Below, piece after piece: positions 23,201 to 32,200 of a stretch of DNA of 64,000 nt (positions are counted from its first letter, which is position 1; every line of letters starts with the position of its first letter). A program made the position numbers and the translations under genes. The notes under the pieces were generated by a model. It did no database searches, was not told where the DNA came from, and was given only the letters and a program-made list of their open reading frames with translations. The DNA comes from Erythrophleum ivorense (taxonomy: Eukaryota; Streptophyta; Magnoliopsida; Fabales; Fabaceae): the NCBI GenBank assembly GCA_026724425.1, contig JAIUCV010000001.1:72001-136000 (forward strand), in the 5' to 3' direction.

Positions 23201-26200
23201 ACTTGAGGCTCCTACAACTCTGAATCAAGGGGCCAGCAAAGATCTCAAGGTGTATTTGAAGTGCAAAAAGCAGGTTGAGCAGTAATGCATTATCCAAGGG
23301 CATTGCCAACTTGTCCTAAGTCTAATTCCTATAGAAAGCACACAAAGTAATAAAGGTAATGTTAATTCTAAAGAGAAACAAAATTAGATTATGTACCCAA
23401 CATCCCATTTCTCACTTTGTATCCTATGAAAAGTTGTCTATTAGTTACAAGGTGCTTACAGCTAATTTGGATAGTGTTGAACTTCCAAACAATATACTTA
23501 AGCACCCGAAGTTAGAGAGGCTATGAATGAAGAGCTTTGGGCTCTTACAGAATGGCACATGGCAACTTACTCAAAAACCTCAAGGGAAGCAACCCAAGAG
23601 ATGAAAATGGGTGTTCAATGTGAAATACGAGGCAAATAGCAATGTTGAAAGGTACAAGGCAAGATTGGTTGCAAAAGGCTTCACCTAAACATATGGGATA
23701 GATTATGAGGAGACATTTGCTTCTATAGCAAAGCTAAATACAATTTGGGTGCTTTCATCACCTTGACTTCAAGAATGCATTCCTCAATGGGGACATAAAT
23801 GAGAAAGTTTACATGGAAATACTTCTAGGTTTGAAGAATTCCTAACAATGCCAACCTAGTGTGCATATTACAGAAATCTTTATGTAGGCTCAAGCAATCT
23901 CCAAGAGCATGGTTTGAGAGGACTACTAAGGTGATTAAGAAGCTTAGGTTCACATAGGGATTGATGGATTATACCTTCTTCATCAAAACATTAGGTGGTA
24001 AGGCTACTATTTTCATTGTGTATGTGTATGATATTATTGTGATTGGGAATAATAAAGAAGAAGTAACTCATCTCAAGAAAGTCTTAAGCAAGGAATTTGA
24101 AATTAAGGACTTGGGAAGTTGATATACTTTTTCCACATTAGACCAAACATTAGTTTTGTGGTTAGTATGCAAGTTAAAAACGCTTGGAAGCAATAAGTCA
24201 AATATTCTAGTATCTGAAAATGACAGCAGGAAAAGAGGTTGTTTTTCAATAAAGGAACCAATAGGAATATAGAAATATTCTTTGATGCTGAGTGGGTTGG
24301 CTCTTTTACTTATAGGAGATTGACTTCTGGCTATTGCACCTTTATGTGGGGTAACCTTGTTACTTGAGAAGCTAAAAACAATTAGTAGTAGCACAAAGCA
24401 GTGCTGAAGCAGAATTTTGAGCTATGACTAATGGGATTTGTTAAGGCATGTGGTTAAAACGGCTACTTGAAGAACTTACGATTTCCATCTTAGCTTCCAT
24501 GAAGGCACTATATGACAACTAGGCTACAATTAGCATAGCAAAAAAATCCAATTCATCATAATTGGACCAAGCATGTGAAGATTGATTGCCACTTTATTAA
24601 GGAAAAGATTGAAAAAGGGATAATTGAGGTTGTATACACACATACTCATTGGCAAGATGGGCATGATTGACATACACTCCCCAGTTTGAGGGGATTGTGG
24701 AATTCATGATATTTCTTCCTTTATTAGTTAACTATTTATTTATAGGAAATTCTTTTTTTGTAAATATTCATTAATTTCTTTCTCTTCCCTCTCTATTGTC
24801 TTTTAGCCATGTGTCAAGTAGATTATCTCTCCTTGGTTCTGGGCCTATAAATAAATTGTTCCCATTGCTTGTAAATCAAGAGAATAAAAACAATTTCTTC
24901 TCTTAACTCTTTTTAGAGCTTCTTCTCAATTGATTCAAGACAACCAAGTTTTTTCTGCTATGGCTTCTCTTGCTGGGTGTAAGGTTCTTAATTGGCCTGT
25001 TACTTATCTAGGCATCCCTCTAAGCGGTAATCCTTAGTCTTCTTTCTAGAAGCTAGTTATCAAAAAGTGTTGAAACATTTAGACAATTAGAAAGAGTCTT
25101 TCTTCTCCTTAGGTGGCCGCATCACTCTAATTCAATCTTGGCTTCCTAGTATTCCTTTATATTATATGCCTCTTTTTAGAATTCTAGTGGTTGTTCTCCA
25201 ATGGTTAGAGAAGATTATGAGGGATTTTCTTTGGTCGTGTCTGGGTGAGTTAAGGAGAGATCATCTTGTTAGTTGGGAGGTTTCTTGTAGGCCTAAGAAT
25301 GAAGCAGGACTAGGTCTCAGTAATTTGGTGTCCAAAATTATTGCTTTGACTGGTAAAAGGTTATGGTGGTTTCTACTAGAGATGTCTTCTCTTATGCATT
25401 AGGTTATTAGGAGTATGTATGGTTTGGATCAAAATGGGTGGGATGCTAACTTAGTGCATTTTGTTTTTTCACAAGAATAAAACTTCTATAGACCTCTTGT
25501 GTCCTTTAAAGTGGGTAATGGTGGTTGTATTAGATTTTGGGAGGTAATGTTCCTTTTTGTCAAGCTTTTCCTAATTTGTATCATCTATCCTCATTACATA
25601 ACTCTCCATTTTGGTGTTTTAAGTTTTTAGCCGGATGTTTTCTCTTAGAATCTTTATTTTGCTAGAAATCACTCCAATAGAGAAATCCATGAACTTTAGA
25701 CCTTTTTATTATTCTAAAGCCTATTTGTCTTTCTTCCTCTTTAGACTGAAGCTAATGGATTCCTATTCAAGGAAAAGCTAACGGATCATGGAACAAGTAA
25801 ATACCATTTTCAATTGTCTAAACAACTATATTAGACTGAAGACGAAAAATGGATTCTAAAGGAGACAGACAAGAAAGGGGGTTAGAGACTGCTCAATAAA
25901 TGAAATAAAATACCTAACTAAAGGTTTTGTTTTCCTTTAAGTTATTTGACAGTTATCCAACTTGAGTTATGAGGTTGCGAATACAAGTGATTCTTTTTTT
26001 AGGAAAGAAGAAGAAAAAAGTATTTAATTTAAATCTATAGTCTAATTGATTTGATGATTTTATGGATCTATTGACATCATAATTCTATACATAGACATAA
26101 TTTCAAATTTTCTTGAGCTGTGCAAGGAGAAAACTTCTTATATGTTTCCCGCGGGGGGGGGGGGGGTTGTATTGTTGATCTATATCTATCCCAATGAGCT

Positions 26201-29200
26201 GTTTATCGAATCATTGCAATTGATGTTCGATCCCGTAGAGAGGGGAGAGATCTTCGGAGAGTGGATTTTTATGATCCGATAAAGAATCAAACTTATTTAA
26301 ATATTTCTATTATTCTATATTTCCTTGAAAAAGGCGCTCAACTTACAGGAACTATTCAGGATATTTCAAAAAGGGTGAGTGTTTTTATGGATCTTTGTCC
26401 TAATCAACAAGCAAAATTCAATTAATAAAATAAAGAAATAAAAAAAAGAGGGTGTGGATGACTTGTATACATATTTATATAATCCTTTTCTTTCTTATCC
26501 CCCCCGGCTCTCTTGCTCTATTCATACCTAATTTTTTATTTCTTATTGCTGCTATAGAATGTTGTTTTCTATAACTACAAAAATCCCACGACGATTCGGT
26601 ATATTATTTTATTCATTAAATCCATGTATATTCTATTTTAATTGTTTCATTCGCAAGGAGTCGTACGAGGTGAAAATCTCATGAGAAAGAACCATCAACT
26701 ATAACCCTAAAAGAACTAGATTCTATAAACAACATAGAGGAAGAGTAAATCCTATTTTGACTTCCTCATTTCTGCTCTCTCAATTGGGCACCATTCTTAC
26801 TTGAGAATTTTATTTTGAAATCTGAAACTCCCCTAGAAGTGAAATCTTGTGTGAACAGCAGCACTCAACAGAATAAATACTAATAACATGCTGCAAATTC
26901 AAGAGCCAATTAGAGCAATTTTGCTCCAGCTTGTTTTAAGTGTAGGACTAATTCTGAAACAACAAAACACTTGTTCTTACATTGTATTATGACTACTTCA
27001 CTTTGAAATAAGTCGTTTGGAATCTTTATCCAGATTTGGGATTGTCCAGAAAATTTGGATCAATTTTTACTGGTTCGGTATAATCGCTTGGGAAGAAATA
27101 TAGATGGCAGAGTTTTGTGGCTGTTTGCAGTTTTGTTGTGATTTGGTGCTTTTGGTTGGAAAGGAATGCTAGAATTTTAAGTGGTGCCTTGGTGACTCTT
27201 ACTGATTTGTGGGAAAGGATCGTATATCCTGTTTCCCTCTCTTCAAGGTGGTTTTAAGGGAGTCTCTTTGATTGATATGAATAGGGACTGGGGGGCTTTG
27301 TTATTTTCTTTATTTTTTTTTCCTTTCCTTCTTTCCCCCTTTTTTGGGATTATTATTATTATTATTATCCTTTTTAAAGGAGGCTGTCTTATCCTCCACT
27401 CTTGTAATCCTCTTCCTTTCTAATAAAGCTTCTTTTTCTGTCCAAAAAATAAAATAATAAATAAAGGAAGAAACGTTGTCAGAGAGAACACAAAAAGAGT
27501 AATGAAGGCAGAAAGAAGAATTAAAGAACAGATAATAACAATACAGTAAAGCTCTCGAATCCCTTTCTATATATGTTAAAAAGGCTCCATTGAATGGACC
27601 ATAGGCTGAACACCAGCGGCCATAAAGATGATTTCTACCAAAGTCCCTGAAGCTAATCAAAGTAAACTATTTCAAGTTGAAAACAGATACCTAGGATTCA
27701 CCAAAAGCTTCAAATAAAACACATAAAACCACATGTTTGTGCAGTTATTACATATTACTGATTAATTCCTTCTAATTTAAGGTCTAAATTGGTATTTGGT
27801 GCTATTTTACATGCTTAATTTCAAGATGGCTACTTATCTTCATTTTGTGTAAATGTTTGTTTTTGTACAGGAGGAAGAGATAAAATTGAAGCCTGTGATT
27901 GCATTTGATTGTGGTAAAGTTTCCTAAGAGATTTTTCTTGATGCTAGTTGGTTCCTTGTGCTTGACCTCCATTCATTTTGGTGCAATTGTTCTGGAGATT
28001 ATAATTTATTTATGGAACTTCATCTAACAACTTAAGTTCTGTATTAAGCGATTATTTGACAAAATTGATTGAATGAAAACAAGGCAGATAAATGGTGATG
28101 AGTATATAGGCTTATAAAGTAGTGAATGGTGGCTGATTGTTCGTGTGGTGACTTCCAAGTTACTTAGATTAGGATTTAGGCGGTCATCACAAATTTTGGG
28201 AATTTAGGCTACTTGGTTTTAATTACTCAACAATGAAGAAACGTTGGAAAAACTCAATGATTTGGGGCTATATGATCTCTCTTTAATGATTATTTTAGCT
28301 AGTCAGAAGTTAGAGCTTACATAAAGATATTGGACAGCTTTGCTGCATTTTGTAGCAACTTAAGTTTTATTTTTCGTTCCTCTTGACTAGGATGTTGTGT
28401 GATTCTCTTCTCTTGTATTCTTCCTCTTTTCTCACTAATAAAATTTCTTCTTATACTTAGAGGGGGAAAAAAGAAAGGAATTCAGAACTTATGCAATGAA
28501 TTACTAGGCCATGGTGGAAAAAAAAATTGGGAAAGATTAGTTCAATGTAAAATTCTTATAAATATTAATGGAGAAGCTAAGCTGGATGAATTTTTAATAG
28601 AATAAAATTTGCAGAAAGCTCATGTCAATGTTCAATAAGGTACCCTCCAGGTTGTTAAAAATAGGCTGATTATGCTTGAAGCAACGGATCCAATCAAACC
28701 TAAAGGAACAGGGTCCAAGATAATTTACCCTTCCTCATAGGTTACCAATTCCAGACTAGGCATAACTGAACAAAGTCCAAACACATGCAACAGTAATATT
28801 AGTACCCGTGAATATGGTCTAATCTTAAGCTTTCTGAAACTTGGACAAGGCTGCTAGTCCAACCAGATTGATTGCAAAGCATGCGAACAATTCCTAGATC
28901 CCTTGGTTGTTCATAATCATTAAGAAATATCATGAACTCAATGTTGTTACTCAAAAACTGGCTGACTCAATGCTTGTTCATCAAACATACATAATCCCTT
29001 TAAGAGTCATTGGCACCTAATGAGAGAAATGGCATTGCTCACTACTCAAGTAATGTGATTATTTTACTTGCCTGCATAATTGATTAAATAATTTGGAAAA
29101 GTTGTAACTTAGTTCTTTCTATTAACTTCTTCTTCTTTTGCTTTTTTGAAGTGATTGTGTTATAAAATATGGTTATTGATTTATGGTTTAAAAGATTTGA

Positions 29201-32200
29201 AGAAATTAAACTGGATTTTTCCAGAAGTATATTTATTGTTTATTTTGACCTAAAGTATCTTCATTGTTCTTCTGGGCATATCTATAAAACTTATTATTCT
29301 GGTCATGAAACTGAGTGTTTTTCTGGCTTTCCTATGTACTAATTGTACCAGTTTAGAAGACCCAATTCTAATCATGTAAGAAATGTAAGAATTATAAATT
29401 CTAAATAATGCTCTCCCTTTTGTGATTAAGCTACGACAGCCCCTGTTTCTACCAGTAGCATATTGTTTAGGACATTGCATGGTCATCAAGTTGCTGTTAC
29501 ATGCATACTTAATATTTAATAAAATAACAAACATGCTTAAGGAAAGTATTTAAGTTTTTTTTTTCTCCTTGAATATGTTTGATGAATTATAGTTGTCTTC
29601 TAGTAGAGGTATCAAAATGCTTAATGTTCTTTTCTTGTGTGAATTATTTACTTAAGCTGAGATTAGAGAACGTGACTGGTGCAACGTGGTTACTTGTCAT
29701 ATGGATACTGCCCAAGCATATGTCTGGAGACTTCAAAACTTTGTTCTTGGTGATCATATATTGAATCCATGCCCACAAAATCCAACACCTGTAAAGGTTA
29801 GTGTCTCACTAAATTAAATTTAATTTCTTGTGTATATGTTAGAGCTATATATCAAAACCATTCCTGGCCTTCTTTAAAAGGCTTGAATTTTTGGGTTGAT
29901 TTTGTTTTTGACAGGGCATTTGAGCCCCTATGACTGAATGGTTAGGAGCTTGATGCTTGCAACCATATTCTTCTGATTAAATTAATTTCAGCACAAAGGG
30001 CTTGTGCTGTGTCCACACTTCAAGTCCAAAGAACTTTTGTGTTAAGGGACACGTTAGAAATATATATTAAAATTCAAAACCATTTTTTAGCCTTCTCCTA
30101 AAACCTTAAGCATTTGGGTTGATTGATCCTTGACAATTTATCTAACGTCCTGTTGCCTTGAAAATAGAAATGAGTGAAATGTCTTGCTTATTAGCAGCCT
30201 CCCAGCTGATTCTATAACTTGTGTTGCATCAAGTTCGTTATGTCATGACAAAGCAGTATGAAGCATACTCTCAGATGTGGGACATTGAGAACAATGATCC
30301 TATTATTAAGATTAGGGAATATGTTGCATCTCTTGTTGGGTGTTATAATAATTTTGATGAACAATAGTGGGTTGTAGTTGATGATGGCTTTCATATGATT
30401 ACAGGCTTGTGCAATCAGTGCATGTGGCAATTTTGCCTTGTTAGGGACAGCAAGTGGTTGGGTTGAAAGATTTAACCTTCAATCTGGAATCAGCAGGGGC
30501 GCTTACATTGACATGTCAGAACAAAAAAATTGTGCTCATGATGGTGAAGTGGTTGGAGTTGCTTGTGACTCAACAAATACCCTCATAATAAGTGCTGGAT
30601 ATCGTGGAGATATAAAGGTTAGTCTTACTCAGACTCTTTGTGATTGCCACTCCACTGTATGTTTCTATGGCTTGCTTTAGAAGTTCGGAGACAAATAATT
30701 ATCTATTTGTACATTGTGAAGTGGCATGGCAGATTTGGATTAGACTATTTTGTATTTTCAATGAGAGCTGGGTTTGACCTGCTGATTCACAGGTTTTGTT
30801 TTTTTACAGCTATTATGGTTATGGGTTTTGGGTGGAGAAAGGAGAATAAAGTTCTATGGCAGTGTGCTGTTTTTTGCAGGATTGTGGTGTCTTTGGTTAG
30901 AATGGAATGCGAGAGATTTTAATCAGAAATTTCTTCCATCTCATCTTTGGGAGAGGATTCCCCCCCCCCCCTTTCTCTCTCTCCATTATGGCCTCCCAGG
31001 GGGTTTCAACTATTGGTTGTTTGAGGATGGTATCCCTTGTGGACCTTCCAAGGGAATAGAAAGCTCTTTGCTTCTTAGTGTCTTTGTTTTCTCTAGTTTT
31101 TTTCTATTGGTTGGGGAGGACCACTTGCCCTCTTTTATTGTATTGTTCTCTTTTTCTCATCAATAAATTCTCCTTTCTTATTAAAAAAAGAGTAAATTAC
31201 AAGGTCATGAGTTTTTCCAAAATTATAAAGACCTCTTCTCTATTTTTATAATTTCCCCTCAAACAAAGTAAATTACACATATCTTCTTTAAGTTTGTTGA
31301 AATTACACAAACCTTCTCTCTATTTTCAGAGAAGATTTGTGTATATTTTCAAAATAGAAGAGATATCTTTGTAATTTTAGCAAAACTCTGGGGAGGTCTA
31401 TGTAATTTATTTTTTGTTTCAAGGGATGTTTGTGTATATTTTGAAAATATAGGGAAGGTCTATGTAATTTCAGCAAAATTAAGAGAAAGTTTGTGATAGG
31501 TTTGAAAATAGAGGGCAAGGCTATATAATTTTAACAAAACTCAATGGAGATTTGTATAATTTATTCTTAAAAAAAAAATTTTGTAGAGCAAGTGAAAATT
31601 AGCATATGCTACTTTCTATTGGAAAGTTTCATTTATAATAGGTTCTCTTGCAGGTTTGGGACTTCAAGGAACGTCAATTTAAATTCAGACGGGAGATCGG
31701 GTGTTCTGTTGTTAAGATTAATTACCATCGTCATAACGGTAACTTCTGCTTCTTACTTTTTATAATGCTTTGTGTTTTGTTTGTGTATTCTTACCTTATA
31801 ATCTTTGGTTATGCCCCGATCAATGAGTTTTTCATTGTTTTCAGGTCTTCTGGCTACTGTTGTGGATGATTATACAATTCAGTTGTTTGATGTTGTGGAT
31901 CTTAGACTTGTTCGTAAATTTGAAGGTCACACAGATCGTATAACAGATTTGTCCTTCAGTGAGGATGGAAAATGGGTTGTATCATCTAGTATGGATGGAA
32001 GTCTTAGAATTTGGGATGTGATCTTAGCTAGACAGATAGACGCAATACATGTTGATGTACCTATCACAGCATTATCACTGTCCCCAAACATGGATATATT
32101 TGCTACTACTCATGCTGATCAAAATGGAGTATACCTGTGGTGAGATTCCATATATATATTTCATGTTTCTCAGAAGATAAGTTTCTGTAAAACATCTTTC

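Larger units (their letters stand above)
21374..24937 (+). mobile_element. degenerate Ty1-copia element inside the LINE
   Basis: Plus-strand copia, about 3.6 kb, with LTRs at 21374-21622 and 24696-24937, a polypurine tract, and relics of gag, protease, integrase, RT and RNase H. It interrupts the LINE between RT and thumb. Clear 5-bp target duplications were not found because the outer LTR ends have diverged. Confidence 0.82.
25768..26748 (+). other. plastid DNA insertion (NUPT) joining rps16 and rpl16 sequence
   Basis: Starts in plastid rps16 intron sequence (AAAAGCTAACGGATCATGG), continues through the intron end and rps16 exon 2 (26198-26425) into rps16 3' flank (TCTCTTGCTCTATTCATACC, about 26508). 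It ends with a group II intron domain V-like hairpin and the first codons of rpl16 exon 2 (26706-26745). The two genes lie far apart in most plastid genomes, so the insert is chimeric. It contains a G14 run (26153-26166) at a place where the plastid intron also has a G run. Limits are approximate. Confidence 0.8.
20865..27440 (+). mobile_element. 5'-truncated L1-type LINE, split by a copia and a plastid insertion
   Basis: Three collinear + strand blocks form one element: reverse transcriptase (20865-21373), RT thumb and C-terminal part (24938-25767), and the zinc-binding C-terminus with 3' tail (about 26760-27440). The gaps are filled by a copia element (21374-24937) and plastid DNA (about 25768-26748). 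Homology starts abruptly within RT, as expected for truncated target-primed insertion. The end has AATAAAG (27422) and an A-rich tail. Confidence 0.8.

Noticed and set aside
26198..26425. Open rps16 exon 2 as a functional nuclear rps16
   Set aside because: No first exon, promoter or transit-peptide coding sequence is present, and it lies inside a LINE in an intron. A plastid-to-nucleus fragment is the simpler reading.
27310..27660. 116-codon minus-strand open frame
   Set aside because: Antisense of the T-rich LINE 3' end with a Lys/Asn run from the microsatellite.
7426..27870. Uniform antisense orientation of intronic elements relative to UTP21
   Set aside because: The gypsy and one copia are antisense, but the LINE, the second copia and the plastid piece are in sense, so there is no consistent bias.
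30212..30400. Copia gag fragment in the UTP21 intron before exon f
   Set aside because: Only a few gag-like words on the plus strand and no conserved motif; too weak to annotate.
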